A stretch of 64,000 nt of DNA from Brevibacterium ravenspurgense (GTDB taxonomy: Bacteria > Actinomycetota > Actinomycetes > Actinomycetales > Brevibacteriaceae), in NCBI RefSeq assembly GCF_001584615.1, contig NZ_LQQC01000010.1, forward strand, positions 558,001 to 622,000, in the 5' to 3' direction. Every line of letters begins with the position of its first letter. Positions within the stretch are counted from its first letter, which is position 1. The notes beneath the pieces are model-generated. The model was not told the DNA's origin, ran no database searches, and saw only the letters and a list, made by a program, of their open reading frames with translations. Shown piece by piece: positions 24,712-34,252 of this stretch. The position numbers and the translations under genes were made by a program.

Positions 24712-25725
24712 GTGGACACTTTCGATCTTCGTGCAGTAGCAATCAGCACCGTCATGCTGGACGGGTTCAAGGCCAAGCGCTGGAAACGGCTCGATGACGA
24801 ACGCGGCCCGCGCCTGCTCGTCAGCGACGGTGAGCGCACCGTTGTCGTCGCGGCCTTTGACCAGGCCGCAGCAATTGATGCCGAGGCCGAAAAGCTCGCA
24901 TCTGCTGTTCTGCGCTCCATTCTGCCCACCGAGCGCAGCTTTGCCGTGCCCCGCGTCATTGAGTCGCGGACCTTCCGCCCGGGACAGATCAGCGAAGAAG
25001 AATGCTGCATCGCGATTTCCCAGCCACTCGAGGGTGCACCCATGTCAACGGAGGATTTCCGCACCGCCCCGAGCCACGTTGATTCTCTTGCAGAGATTCT
25101 TGCGGTTCTGCACGGTGCCGAAACAGGCCCGATTGCCGATGCGGGGCTCGTGGTCCACGAACCACAGGAGGCCCGGAGCCTCCTGTGGGAACTGCTGGAC
25201 CGAGGTGCCGCCACCGGCCGCGTGCCGTCGCAGCTGCTGGAGAGGTGGGAAACTGTTCTTGAAACTCCCGCCCTGTGGCACTTCTTGCCCGTGCCCCTGC
25301 ACGGTGATCTCACCATTGATGCACTGCGCACCAACGGCGAATCGATTGTGACGGTTGCCGATTTCAGTTCGCTGCGTGTGGGCGATCCCGCTGTCGACCT
25401 CGAAGCTGTTTCGCACCTGCTGGAACCTGAGGACTTCGACAGATTCCTCGAGCTCTACACGGAGCGTGTCCGACACGATGATGCCGGTCTGCGCAGCCGC
25501 ATTGACCTGCGCAGCGAAATGGCTGTTCTTGAGCTCCTCTTGGCCGCTGTTGATTCTGGCGACAACGCACAGATCAAGGAAGTCGAAGAAATGCTGGCGG
25601 ACCTTGCCGAACTCATTGTTCCGCAGGGTGACAGTGACGCGGCGGGTGGGGAGCCGAAGCAGGGAACGCAGACGCCGGATGACTCCGACGGTCTGCGCCC
25701 GCTGTCCTTCGGCGCCCCCCGATGA
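24712..25725 (+). CDS. Phosphotransferase-like (APH superfamily) protein
   Basis: A 337-residue protein with the layout of the aminoglycoside/macrolide phosphotransferase-like kinases. The catalytic loop region is PVPLHGDLTIDALRTNG (His and Asp present) followed by TVADFSSLRVGDPAVDLEAV, corresponding to the metal-binding Asp motif. The usual Asn five residues after the catalytic Asp (HGDxxxxN) is Ala here, so activity may be altered. Nothing indicates antibiotic resistance; many such proteins phosphorylate small metabolites. GTG 24712 is the probable start; ATG 24754 is an alternative. It lies between nudC (divergent) and adnB (convergent, only 23 bases between stops), in a DNA-repair block, but its relation to repair is unknown. 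Confidence 0.7.
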   Translation: MDTFDLRAVAISTVMLDGFKAKRWKRLDDERGPRLLVSDGERTVVVAAFDQAAAIDAEAEKLASAVLRSILPTERSFAVPRVIESRTFRPGQISEEECCIAISQPLEGAPMSTEDFRTAPSHVDSLAEILAVLHGAETGPIADAGLVVHEPQEARSLLWELLDRGAATGRVPSQLLERWETVLETPALWHFLPVPLHGDLTIDALRTNGESIVTVADFSSLRVGDPAVDLEAVSHLLEPEDFDRFLELYTERVRHDDAGLRSRIDLRSEMAVLELLLAAVDSGDNAQIKEVEEMLADLAELIVPQGDSDAAGGEPKQGTQTPDDSDGLRPLSFGAPR

Positions 25726-25748
25726 CGAGGGTGAAGCCACCGACGTCA

Positions 25749-28700
25749 TCAGCCGCTGACAGCGGCCTCCAGCTGTTCCCAGCTGAGCAGGGTCCGCTCG
25801 CTGCTGTCTGCGCCGGCAGCCGCGAAGCGCACAACGGTGTCGCTGCCCAAAAAGTAGAAGGCCGCTGACACTTCCCGTCCCGCAAACTGCGGCATGCGGG
25901 CGACGGCGTGGGCATACATCGAAAGCTGAACCGCTCGGTCTGCCATTTCGCGTTCGCTGTAGGGCGCAGAGCCGGTCTTCCAATCGACAACCTCGAGTAC
26001 TGTGCCGGTATCGAATACCGCATCGATTTTTCCAGAGATGACCTTCGGACCGACTTTGAGTTCAAAGGGAAGTTCGACTGCGGCCGGTGTGCGTTCGGCG
26101 AATTCTGACGCTTCGAACCGCTTCTTAAGCTGTTCCAAGCGTGCCTTGTCCCTATCTCCCAAACGCCTGGGCGCGTAGTCGGCCAGTTCAAGCAGGCTCG
26201 ACTGGCCGAACCTGTTCTCGACCCACGCGTGGAACTCGGTACCGAGAGCCGCAGCCGAAGAGGGCTCCTGCGGCATGGGACGGCTGCGTTGACGGTCGAA
26301 CTCTTCGCGGTCGCCCACGAAGTCAACGAGAGCTGTTGTCGACAAGCGGCTGAGCTCGGCAGGCGCACTGTGCGGCTCTGGCTCTAGGAAAGCCTGTGCG
26401 CTCCTGGCCAGCCCTCCGATATCCGGCATGCTTTCGAGGTCGCGAAGTTCAGTTCCTGAAGCCGACCTGTATTCAGCAATGAGCTCTACGCGCTGCCTGA
26501 ACGTCTGCTCAGCAACCACCGGCGGCCACACCACGCTGGTCATAGGCCTGGCACTAGGGTCAGCGGCTTCGGGCAGTGCGACTTCCCGGCCAAGTGCTTC
26601 GGCGATCTCCTCCAAGAAGGGCGACAGGGTATTCGGTTTGGTGCGACTGGTCATTGCTGATGCACCGAGCCACAGGTGCGTTTCCGCACGGGTGACGGCA
26701 ACATAGGCCAGACGCCGTTCTTCGGCTTCGTGGTCCGCCTTGATCTGTTCGCCGAGCGAACCTGCGAACAGCTCTTTCATGTCTTTTGCGGTGCTGAGAT
26801 TCTGCCGTGTTGTGTCGAGGTCGACCAGGTGCTGCCTGTCTCCGCGCAGGGGGTAGGGAAGTTCGGCTCCCGCCAGCCATGCTTTTGTGCTCCTGGGCAG
26901 GGTAGGGAGATCGCCGACGGTGTTGTCGGGGATCGCCACAGCACTGAACTCAAGGCCCTTGGACGCGTGAATCGTCATAATCTGAACGGAGTCGGGGTCG
27001 GCTTCTTCTGCCGCAGCTTCGAGGGCTTCGCTTTCTTCAGCCACCATGAGCCAGGCAAGGAAGTCCGCCGCCACAGCAGACGGGTGCTGAGCACCGTAGT
27101 TCTGCGCCATGGCCTTAAGCGAATCGATGGCCCTGCGATGGGGTTCGGAATTGGGCAAAGCCTCGATATCAAGGTCGAGGTTGAAAACGCGGATCGCAGC
27201 ACGCAGCGCGTCCACGGGTGACGATGCACTGCGACGCACTGCCCTGAGCCGTCGCGCCAAAGACTGCAGTCTGCTGATCGCGACAGCCGACAGTCCTGCT
27301 TGTTCCGCGAGATCGGCAGATGTGGCGTCGTCGGCGAATTCGTCGATGCATTCGATGAGAGTAGGCACCGCGTCTTCTTCAAGACCTTCTGAGCGCAGTC
27401 GGCAGAAGCGGTTGAGAGCTCGGATGTCTTTTGCACCCAGTGCTGCCTGCAGTCCGCTCAGCAGCCGCATCACCTCGGTCGATGCCGTGATGTCGACCGC
27501 TGAAGCGAGAACGGCGACTGCGTCGGCGGTGTAGGGGTTGTCGAGCGAACCGCGCGAACCGACAATCGCGTATGGAACGTCCGCAGCCCGCAGGGCGTCC
27601 GCAATCGGTCCGATGGATTTGCGAGCCCGCACAAGGACCGCCCGGGTGCCCGTCCGCTCCTTCAGCCACAGCGCAAGGTCACGGTACTGGTCGAGGCCGT
27701 ATTGGATATCTGTGCTGCCCGATGTCGTGCAGATTGTCACAGTGCCGGAGGTCGCCTCGTCTGGTTCGGGCGCAGCCTGGGTACCCTTTGCGGCGCGCGA
27801 TTTGTGTTCCAGCTGCTTCGCTGAGGTTGCCGAGATCGCTGTGAGCTTGGCTGAGACAGCGTTTGCCGCGTCCAGGATGAGCTGCGCATTGCGGAACGAA
27901 ATGCTGAGCGAGTATTCCTGCGCGGGCTGGCCGTTGAACCTGAACTTTTCCGGGAAGTCGCGAAGGCTTCCTGCCGAGGCTCCACGCCAACCGTAGATGG
28001 ACTGGCGGTAGTCGCCGACCGCGGTGACGGCTTTGCCCGCGAACAGGGTCTGCAGCAGTTTGAACTGGCTGTCCGAGGTGTCCTGGTATTCATCAAGCAG
28101 AATGATGTCCCAGCGGCCGCGCTCCTCACGTCTGGCTTGTTTGTCAGCGGTCATGATCTTGTAAGCAGACGCAACCTGATCGGAGAACTGCATGCGCCTG
28201 GTCTCACCTTTGTGGGCCTTCCACCGGCCAGCCAGCACAGCGTACTGTTTCTTGCGCAGCAGCGATTCGATGAGCTCCGATGTTCCCGCTTCCTGCACCG
28301 CAGCGACGGCCGAGTCAACGAATTCTGGTGACAGTGTGCGCATTCCGGCTGCTTCGGCGGCCAGTGTTTCCAAGCGCGCGGCAAGGGCTTCTTTTTCCTC
28401 TTTGGGAATGCGCTTGCGGCGTACTGCCTTAGCGTGTTCAGTCAGGTTGTCCGAACTGACCGCGTCTGCCAAAGACGCATCGAGGTACTCGACCACCTCG
28501 TCTGACTTTTTGAGGTGTTCGTCAATCTGCGAAGCCAGGTGCAGAGTGTCTTTGATGACGGTGGCTCGTGATTTTCCCGCCGGAATATCGGCATCGGCCG
28601 CTTGGTCGACGAGCGAACCGAATTCCTGGATGGCTTCCGCATCGTCAAGGATGGTGGTTCCGTCTTCGATCCCAATGCTCAGACCGTACTCACTGACGAG

Positions 28701-29120
28701 TGCCGAGGCGTAGGAATTGTAGGTCTGCACGGTTGGTCCGAACAGCGCGTCCAGTGGGTCTCGCTCGCTGTCCTCTCCCCTTTCGCAGGGCCTGCCTTTG
28801 GCTGCCTCGTAAGCCTCGAATGCGCTGATGAAGCCGTTGATGCGCTTGGCGAGTTCGCCGACTGCTTTGCGGGTGAAGGTCAGCGCGAGGATACGGTCCT
28901 TGGCAACGTAGCGGTTAGCCACCAGCCACAGCACACGCTGCGCAATGACAGCTGTCTTGCCGGAACCAGCGCCTGCGACCACGACAGCCGGTTCGTCGAC
29001 CGGGCTTTCGATGATCTTCTTCTGTTCGTCAGTCGGCATGGGCTTGGTGCCGTCTTTGAGCGGTGTGCCGACGATCTGGGCGAGGTCTTCCGCTGAATAG
29101 AACGGAGGCTTGCAGTTCAC
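25749..29120 (-). CDS. adnB: AdnB subunit of AdnAB helicase-nuclease
   Basis: A 1123-residue UvrD-like motor fused to a RecB-type nuclease, the AdnB subunit of the actinobacterial AdnAB complex that resects DNA double-strand ends. Motor motifs: Walker A VVAGAGSGKT (Lys55), LTFTRKAVGEL, DIILLDEYQDTSDSQF, VGDYRQSIYGWRGA, IMTIHASKGLEF and AYVAVTRAETHL, all intact. The C-terminal nuclease shows GKIDAVFDTG, EVVDWKTGSAPY and QLSMYAHAVAR. I assign B rather than A because the N-terminal form (YSAEDLAQIVG...PTDEQKKIIESP) and complete motor match remembered mycobacterial AdnB. GTG 29120 has AGGAGAGGA six bases upstream and overlaps the adnA stop (GTGA). Confidence 0.93.
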   Translation of the reverse strand: MNCKPPFYSAEDLAQIVGTPLKDGTKPMPTDEQKKIIESPVDEPAVVVAGAGSGKTAVIAQRVLWLVANRYVAKDRILALTFTRKAVGELAKRINGFISAFEAYEAAKGRPCERGEDSERDPLDALFGPTVQTYNSYASALVSEYGLSIGIEDGTTILDDAEAIQEFGSLVDQAADADIPAGKSRATVIKDTLHLASQIDEHLKKSDEVVEYLDASLADAVSSDNLTEHAKAVRRKRIPKEEKEALAARLETLAAEAAGMRTLSPEFVDSAVAAVQEAGTSELIESLLRKKQYAVLAGRWKAHKGETRRMQFSDQVASAYKIMTADKQARREERGRWDIILLDEYQDTSDSQFKLLQTLFAGKAVTAVGDYRQSIYGWRGASAGSLRDFPEKFRFNGQPAQEYSLSISFRNAQLILDAANAVSAKLTAISATSAKQLEHKSRAAKGTQAAPEPDEATSGTVTICTTSGSTDIQYGLDQYRDLALWLKERTGTRAVLVRARKSIGPIADALRAADVPYAIVGSRGSLDNPYTADAVAVLASAVDITASTEVMRLLSGLQAALGAKDIRALNRFCRLRSEGLEEDAVPTLIECIDEFADDATSADLAEQAGLSAVAISRLQSLARRLRAVRRSASSPVDALRAAIRVFNLDLDIEALPNSEPHRRAIDSLKAMAQNYGAQHPSAVAADFLAWLMVAEESEALEAAAEEADPDSVQIMTIHASKGLEFSAVAIPDNTVGDLPTLPRSTKAWLAGAELPYPLRGDRQHLVDLDTTRQNLSTAKDMKELFAGSLGEQIKADHEAEERRLAYVAVTRAETHLWLGASAMTSRTKPNTLSPFLEEIAEALGREVALPEAADPSARPMTSVVWPPVVAEQTFRQRVELIAEYRSASGTELRDLESMPDIGGLARSAQAFLEPEPHSAPAELSRLSTTALVDFVGDREEFDRQRSRPMPQEPSSAAALGTEFHAWVENRFGQSSLLELADYAPRRLGDRDKARLEQLKKRFEASEFAERTPAAVELPFELKVGPKVISGKIDAVFDTGTVLEVVDWKTGSAPYSEREMADRAVQLSMYAHAVARMPQFAGREVSAAFYFLGSDTVVRFAAAGADSSERTLLSWEQLEAAVSG

Positions 29121-32100
29121 GATTCGTCCTCTCCTGTCTGAACAGCGGGGCAAGAGCGCTTCACGGGGCAGAAGCGACACGCTTCGGCACTCGGTGTGGC
29201 AGGGAATTCTGCGGAGCGAATGCCGGCAGCTGTTGGCCGTACTTTCTGAGCCAAGAATTCCTCGCGCGTGTCCTCCGTCATGGGGTCCTGCATACGCCGA
29301 TTCGATGTTCTGCTTGCCCCGGCGGCTTTGCGCGGATACATGAGCATGCCGCCTCCGGACTCAGCGCCGTACTCTGACAGCGGTATCGAATGGCCGTCCT
29401 CGCCTTCTATGCGGACCTTCGGCAGCCCCATGGCCGCTTGGTACGCCCCCAGCTGAGGGTCGTTCTGCGCGTCCTTCAGGGATTTCGGCGTTTTCGCGGT
29501 TTTGAAGTCGACGATGTGCAGGCGGCCGTCGCTGTCACGTTCCAGCCGGTCAATGCGCCCGCGTATCCGCCAGCCCACACCGCTGTCGGCAGCCAAAGTC
29601 ATTTCGGAGCCGATGAATTCATAGCCCTCACTGCGCCGACTCACAAGGAAGTCGTTGAGGTTGGCCACCATGTCGAGGCCTTCGGCATACTGCCTGTCGC
29701 GTTCCCACTGGGAGGAGAATTCCAAGAAAGCAAAGCCTTCTTCAAACGCTTCTTTCAGCTCCGCATAACCGCCCTGCGGGTATTCTTCGGCCAAAGAGTG
29801 CACGAGGGTGCCTATCTTTTGGGCGTTAGTGGACGGCATCGTGCCTGCGTGGCGTGACAGCAGCCATTTGAGCGGGCACTCCAGAAATGTTTCCAGGGTC
29901 GACGGCGAAATCGTCACGGGAACATCTGGAGCGGCTGAAGGTTCAGCCGTTGAACGTTCACGCCAGGCGCTCCAGGTTTCCGGCGACGCTGATTCGATGC
30001 CGGCATTGGCAAGGCTGGCCAGCAGCTGTGCCCACGGCTTAGGGTCGGCGCTGTTTTCGAACTGACCGCGCGCATAGCCCACAAGTTGGCGCATTGATGC
30101 TGGCCCCACGGTCGCATCGTCGCTTTTTGGACCAAGAATTCGCGGCTCGGTCGCGGAGTGCGTGCCCTCACGGCCGAACTGCGCGGCGGCTTTCTGAACG
30201 TGTTCGAAAAACACCGACGGCAGGATTTCACCGTCGTTGACGGCGAGAACCACCGCGTTTGAGCGAGCCCGAGACAGTGCCGCTAGGAACATGCGGCCTT
30301 CGTCACGGACGGTGTCCCTCTGCAGTTTGCGGTAGCTGTCCCCCGTATCAGAATCGACGGGGCGAGCGCTGTCTTCGGCTGATGTCCCGTCGGCGTCGCG
30401 CCAAGCCCCAGCAGCCAGATCTTCGTCGAGCTGCTGTTGAAGGAAGACCGAGCCGCGCACCCGGGTGTTGGGCCACGTGCCGTCCTGCACATCGGCGATG
30501 ATGACGTGCTCAAAGTCGCGGTGTGCGACTGCCGCCGGTGTGGTCACCGGGACTTCGCGATTCTGTCCGGAGTGTGCCAGGGAGTCCTGTGCAATTGCCT
30601 GGCTCAGCACCGTCTGGGCAAAGCTTTCGGCTTGGGCAGTTGCTCTGTCGGTGAATTTCTGTGCCAGCGTCTGCAGGCGGATGACGGCGTCGAGGTCGGT
30701 GTTGCGTTCGTCTTCGGGATCGGATTCTGCACGGCGCTGCCATTCGTCGGCAACGTCGAAAGCTTCCCAGACTTCCCACACTGCGCTTTCCGGATCGAGC
30801 TTGCGCGTACCTTCCGCCGCCGTCAGAACGCGCTGCAGCATGCGCACAATCCGGTGTCCCGCCGCGGTGTTCTCTGCTTGCAGTCCCCCGTCCGCGCCTA
30901 CAGCACCATCCGCTGCATCAGCGCTATCAGCGGTTTCGGCACGCCGGTCGATAGCGCTGAGCAGAAGCGCCCCCAGGCTGGTATCGCTGGTGTCTTCCCG
31001 ACTGTCAGTGCGCAGCAGTGCTCGCCGCAGGCTTCCCGCGCCGACCGCGTCGAGTTCACCGTAGGGGCCTGCCGCGATGTCTTCGCACAGGCGTTCGCGC
31101 TCACCGGGTTCTGGGTTTTCGCCAAGGGCGAGCAGGCGCAGGATGTGCGCGGTTGCCGGTTGGGAGCTGAGCGGCTGCACCTGTTTCTGCACCGGAATCC
31201 CGTGTGCTGCGAGTTCTGCCGCGAGCGTGGATGCGGTCCCGGATGAGCGCGACAACACCGCGATGTCGTCCCATTGCGTGCCTTCGTCGTGCCAGGTGCG
31301 AATGAGCGAGGCAGCCAAGCGCGCTTGCTCGGAATGAGTGCCCACGGCGGCGGTGGACACGGTCGAGGTCCCGGCTGCGAAGTCTTCCGGCGAAGCTGGG
31401 ACGTGCCGACGGTGAAGATCGCGGGAAATGATGCGGGCCAGGGAATCATAGACGCGGCGAATGCCGCCGGCCCCGCGGTGCACGTGTGCGGCACCGTCGA
31501 TGGTGAAGGTCTGCGTGCCCGCTGCCAGGTGCCTGAACAGCCGACCGCCGGCGCCGCGGAATCCCTGCACTGTCGTGTCCGGGGATGTCCACAGGCCGAT
31601 GGTCGTGCCTTTGGCTTCGAGTGCCAGCAGGAAATCAAGCGCGGTGTCGGGGAAGTCCTGTGCAGAGTCCAGCAGAATGTGGGTCGGCACCGTTTCCGAA
31701 GAGAACGACCAGCTGTTCCCGGCTTCCGCGCTGTCGCCGGCGACTACCGAAGCTGCGTGGGCGAAGACCGCGGCTGTGTCGACGCCGCCGAAAACGGGGA
31801 TCGCAAGGAGGTCTTCGTAATCCTGCAGGACGCGAGCCAGAGCCTGCCATTCCTGCAGGCCTCGCCATTTGCCCAGCCGTTTCAGCTGATCCGATTTCAT
31901 GCCGTAGCCCATAACGGCGTTCAGTGCATCGCGCATCTGTCGACGAAAGCCGGAGGTGTCACGGAGTTCTCTGCTGAAGCCCGGCGGCCATTCGGGACCG
32001 GAAACCCGTCCGGATTCAAAGCCTTCGAGAATAGAGGCCAGCAGGTATTCCTGGTCTGCACCGGAAATGAAGTCAAGCGGCCGGCCGTCTACAGCCGTCG

Positions 32101-32410
32101 AATGCGCTGATACGAGCGAAAAAGCGTAGGAGTGGACCGACCGGGCTGCCGGTGCGGAGCGAATGGTGTCGGCACTCGGCAGGCGATCGCGCAGGGTGTC
32201 TGCGTGTTCGCGGCTGGGAGTGAGCGCAAGAACGGATTCGTGTCCCCCGCGCCCAGCCAAAACGGAGTAGGTGTTGATCAGCTGTTCGGTCTTTCCTGTA
32301 CCGGGACCGCCGAACACCGCCGTCCGCTGCCCGGCAAGCAGGGATTCAACCGCCGCGTCGTCCGCACCAGCGCGCTCTGCGTCCCTGCTTTTTGCACCCG
32401 AGTTCGTCAT
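29117..32410 (-). CDS. adnA: AdnA subunit of AdnAB helicase-nuclease
   Basis: A 1097-residue first subunit of AdnAB. The N-terminal Walker A is VFGGPGTGKTEQL (Lys40) and ARSVHSYAFSLV follows, characteristic of AdnA. Motif II reads LLDSAQDFPD, not DExQD, so this motor looks degenerate, in line with the view that AdnB is the main motor. The C-terminal nuclease has GRIDRL and LHIVDFKTAKTP. An Fe-S type cysteine set is visible: one Cys in LECPLKWLLS and three in CRFCPVKRSCP. The start is one of two adjacent ATGs; the second (32410) has the better spacing to AGGAG. A run of acidic and alanine-rich sequence in the middle (SADAADGAVGADGG) looks like a flexible insertion. Confidence 0.93.
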   Translation of the reverse strand: MTNSGAKSRDAERAGADDAAVESLLAGQRTAVFGGPGTGKTEQLINTYSVLAGRGGHESVLALTPSREHADTLRDRLPSADTIRSAPAARSVHSYAFSLVSAHSTAVDGRPLDFISGADQEYLLASILEGFESGRVSGPEWPPGFSRELRDTSGFRRQMRDALNAVMGYGMKSDQLKRLGKWRGLQEWQALARVLQDYEDLLAIPVFGGVDTAAVFAHAASVVAGDSAEAGNSWSFSSETVPTHILLDSAQDFPDTALDFLLALEAKGTTIGLWTSPDTTVQGFRGAGGRLFRHLAAGTQTFTIDGAAHVHRGAGGIRRVYDSLARIISRDLHRRHVPASPEDFAAGTSTVSTAAVGTHSEQARLAASLIRTWHDEGTQWDDIAVLSRSSGTASTLAAELAAHGIPVQKQVQPLSSQPATAHILRLLALGENPEPGERERLCEDIAAGPYGELDAVGAGSLRRALLRTDSREDTSDTSLGALLLSAIDRRAETADSADAADGAVGADGGLQAENTAAGHRIVRMLQRVLTAAEGTRKLDPESAVWEVWEAFDVADEWQRRAESDPEDERNTDLDAVIRLQTLAQKFTDRATAQAESFAQTVLSQAIAQDSLAHSGQNREVPVTTPAAVAHRDFEHVIIADVQDGTWPNTRVRGSVFLQQQLDEDLAAGAWRDADGTSAEDSARPVDSDTGDSYRKLQRDTVRDEGRMFLAALSRARSNAVVLAVNDGEILPSVFFEHVQKAAAQFGREGTHSATEPRILGPKSDDATVGPASMRQLVGYARGQFENSADPKPWAQLLASLANAGIESASPETWSAWRERSTAEPSAAPDVPVTISPSTLETFLECPLKWLLSRHAGTMPSTNAQKIGTLVHSLAEEYPQGGYAELKEAFEEGFAFLEFSSQWERDRQYAEGLDMVANLNDFLVSRRSEGYEFIGSEMTLAADSGVGWRIRGRIDRLERDSDGRLHIVDFKTAKTPKSLKDAQNDPQLGAYQAAMGLPKVRIEGEDGHSIPLSEYGAESGGGMLMYPRKAAGASRTSNRRMQDPMTEDTREEFLAQKVRPTAAGIRSAEFPATPSAEACRFCPVKRSCPAVQTGEDES

Positions 32411-32538
32411 CATGCTCCTATGAGACCACGAACCACTGACATAAGGGCCGCACGCACAGAAAAAAGATCTAGAATGGTCAGTCGTTCACCGCGGAACAGC
32501 TCCTGTCTCCGCGTCCGTCGTCAGATAAGAGTCACACA

Positions 32539-33153
32539 ATGCCGCCGACACCTCGTATGAGACGCGCGCAGCGCCGCGCGCAGATCATCAGCATCGCCAC
32601 CCGCCAGTTTGCCCAGGAGGGCTACCACGCGACGTCGATGGATGCGATTGCTGCGAGCATCGGAGTGTCCAAGCCCGTCCTGTACCAGCACTTCGAATCG
32701 AAGCTTGACCTGTTCCTCACGGTCCTTGACGAGGCGATCGACAACCTCAACCGAATGCTCGCCATTCTGCTGGACTCGGTTCATGACCGCCGCGAGCGCG
32801 TGTACTCGACCATCAAGAGCTTCTTCATGTTCGCGGTTGAGGACCGCAACGCCTTTGATGTCCTCATGCGCGCCGACAACGAAAACGACGAAAGCCGTCA
32901 GCACTGGCGGGATGCTCTGGACAGCTTCGCCGACACGGTGAGCCGTTCTATCCGCCGCGACACCGAGGTCACGGAGGCCGAAGCGAACATCCTCGGCCAC
33001 GCTCTTGTCGGCATGGCGAAGCAGGCGGCGTTCGAATGGTCCCGCAACCGCGACTACGATCCTTACGAAAGTGCTCGTCTTGTCGGCATCCTCGCTTTTG
33101 ACGGGCTGTCGGCGATTGAAGATCCCCAGGTTGACCTGCACCTGGGGGAATAA
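32539..33153 (+). CDS. TetR-family transcriptional regulator
   Basis: A 204-residue TetR-type repressor. The helix-turn-helix is at about residues 14-60 (IISIATRQFAQEGYHATSMD then AIAASIGVSKPVLYQHFESK). The rest is a helical ligand-binding region that I cannot assign to a ligand. From its position between adnA (divergent) and the DUF3107 gene it matches the remembered mycobacterial Rv3208-Rv3208A pair. A TAGAAT hexamer at 32470-32475 may be the -10 of its promoter, leaving a leader of about 55-60 bases. Targets are unknown; self-regulation and control of the divergent adnAB genes are possibilities only. Confidence 0.88.
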   Translation: MPPTPRMRRAQRRAQIISIATRQFAQEGYHATSMDAIAASIGVSKPVLYQHFESKLDLFLTVLDEAIDNLNRMLAILLDSVHDRRERVYSTIKSFFMFAVEDRNAFDVLMRADNENDESRQHWRDALDSFADTVSRSIRRDTEVTEAEANILGHALVGMAKQAAFEWSRNRDYDPYESARLVGILAFDGLSAIEDPQVDLHLGE

Positions 33154-33208
33154 GCGCAGCCTCGTGTGAGGTTGCCTCTGCGAACCGCGAACCCGCCAAG
33201 GAGGCGCT

Positions 33209-33430
33209 ATGGAAATCAAAATCGGCATCACACAGTCCACTCGTGAAATCGCCATCGAATCTGATCTTGATGCTCAGCAGCTGAAGGACCTTGTCGATTC
33301 CGCGTTGAAGGACGGCACTCCTCTCGTGCTGGAGGACGGTCAGCGTCGCGTTGTCGTGCCGGCTGATTCCATTGCCTATGTTGACTCCGGCCCTTCCACG
33401 CAGGGTCGGGTCGGCTTCGGCATCAGCTGA
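33209..33430 (+). CDS. DUF3107 family small protein
   Basis: A 73-residue protein of the actinobacteria-specific DUF3107 family (mycobacterial TB9.4/Rv3208A type). It has the typical MEIKIGITQSTREIAIESD start, a central helix (DAQQLKDLVDSALKDG) and the VVVPADSIAYVDSG segment. AAGGAGG seven bases before the ATG is a strong ribosome site, and a 12-bp terminator follows. Its function is not known to me. Short length and a mixed alpha/beta pattern suggest a small folded domain rather than a disordered peptide. It follows the TetR gene by 55 bases and is probably co-transcribed with it. Confidence 0.9.
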   Translation: MEIKIGITQSTREIAIESDLDAQQLKDLVDSALKDGTPLVLEDGQRRVVVPADSIAYVDSGPSTQGRVGFGIS

Positions 33431-33441
33431 TCGGCTAAGTC

Positions 33442-33471
33442 AAAAGGGGAGGCTGTTGGCCTCCCCTTTTT
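33442..33471 (+). terminator. Terminator after the DUF3107 gene
   Basis: AAAAGGGGAGGC (33442-33453) pairs with GCCTCCCCTTTT (33459-33470), loop TGTTG, running into T residues. A textbook intrinsic terminator. Confidence 0.88.
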
Positions 33472-33564
33472 CTGTTCGCACGGGTTTTTCTGTTGTCACC
33501 GGCTCCTGACTCACGAGGCGCCGCTGATCTCCCGCTGCCCCGCTCAGTCAGGTGGGCGCTCGGG

Positions 33565-34194
33565 TCAGGCGGTGAGCCCGAGGTCCGACATGCGCTTGGA
33601 GTGCCCGGCGAGCAGCCTCTGGAGAAGAGCTTCGTCGGGCTTTTCGAATACTGTGTTCGGGATTGCGGCGAATTCGCGGATGCGGGTGAGAGATTCGGCG
33701 ACGAGCTTGCGTCCCCACAGTGCCAGGCGGCTGCCGATCACCTCGTCGTCGGCAACGACTGAACGCAGGCATTCCCGGAGATAGTCGGCTGAGCGTGTAT
33801 CATCGAACACGGAATCGACGACCTCTCGACTCTTGGAGTCAAGAGCTGTGAGGGTGCTTCGACAGTATTCGGTCATGATCCCGTCGTAGACGTAGACCTT
33901 CATGACGGATTCGTACCAGTCTTTGGGTCGAGTGCGTTCCCGGAAAGCGCGGAACGAACCCGCCTGGCTTTCCATGAGGCTCGTCAGATCCCCGCCCAAG
34001 TCCGCCACCCGCGACGCCAGCCGCTCGAAATGTTCGAGCGAGTGCCCCGCAAGACGCGCAAGGCCGATGGATTCGCGGATGCTCGGCGCGTGCTGTGAGT
34101 CCGTTGATGTGAGTTCAAACGTCGAAAGTGCGTGGAAGGCCAAAACGGACAGCGTTGCCGCGTGGACTTCTTCAGGCGTGTTGGAGTGGGGCAT
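33565..34194 (-). CDS. Ferritin-like-fold protein (MiaE-like family)
   Basis: A 209-residue all-helical protein of the actinobacterial ferritin-like-fold group, sometimes annotated as MiaE-like hydroxylase (Rv3210c type by position). Helices such as EEVHAATLSVLAFHALSTFE, SLEHFERLASRVADLGGDL and DYLRECLRSVVADDEVIGSR carry scattered Glu/His residues that could form a di-iron site (H and E in LEHFE, EVIGSR). A canonical ExxH pair on each helix pair is not obvious, so metal binding is uncertain. It is divergent from the DEAD-box helicase gene. A role in tRNA modification is only a family-level suggestion. Confidence 0.75.
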   Translation of the reverse strand: MPHSNTPEEVHAATLSVLAFHALSTFELTSTDSQHAPSIRESIGLARLAGHSLEHFERLASRVADLGGDLTSLMESQAGSFRAFRERTRPKDWYESVMKVYVYDGIMTEYCRSTLTALDSKSREVVDSVFDDTRSADYLRECLRSVVADDEVIGSRLALWGRKLVAESLTRIREFAAIPNTVFEKPDEALLQRLLAGHSKRMSDLGLTA

Positions 34195-34252
34195 GGCCCT
34201 AGCCTAACCGCCGTGAGTGCGTTCGCCGCACCGGATAGACAATAGGAAAAAT

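Noticed and set aside
24712-25725. Aminoglycoside or macrolide resistance gene
   Set aside because: Only the broad kinase fold is supported; the metal-binding Asn is missing and the context is DNA repair.
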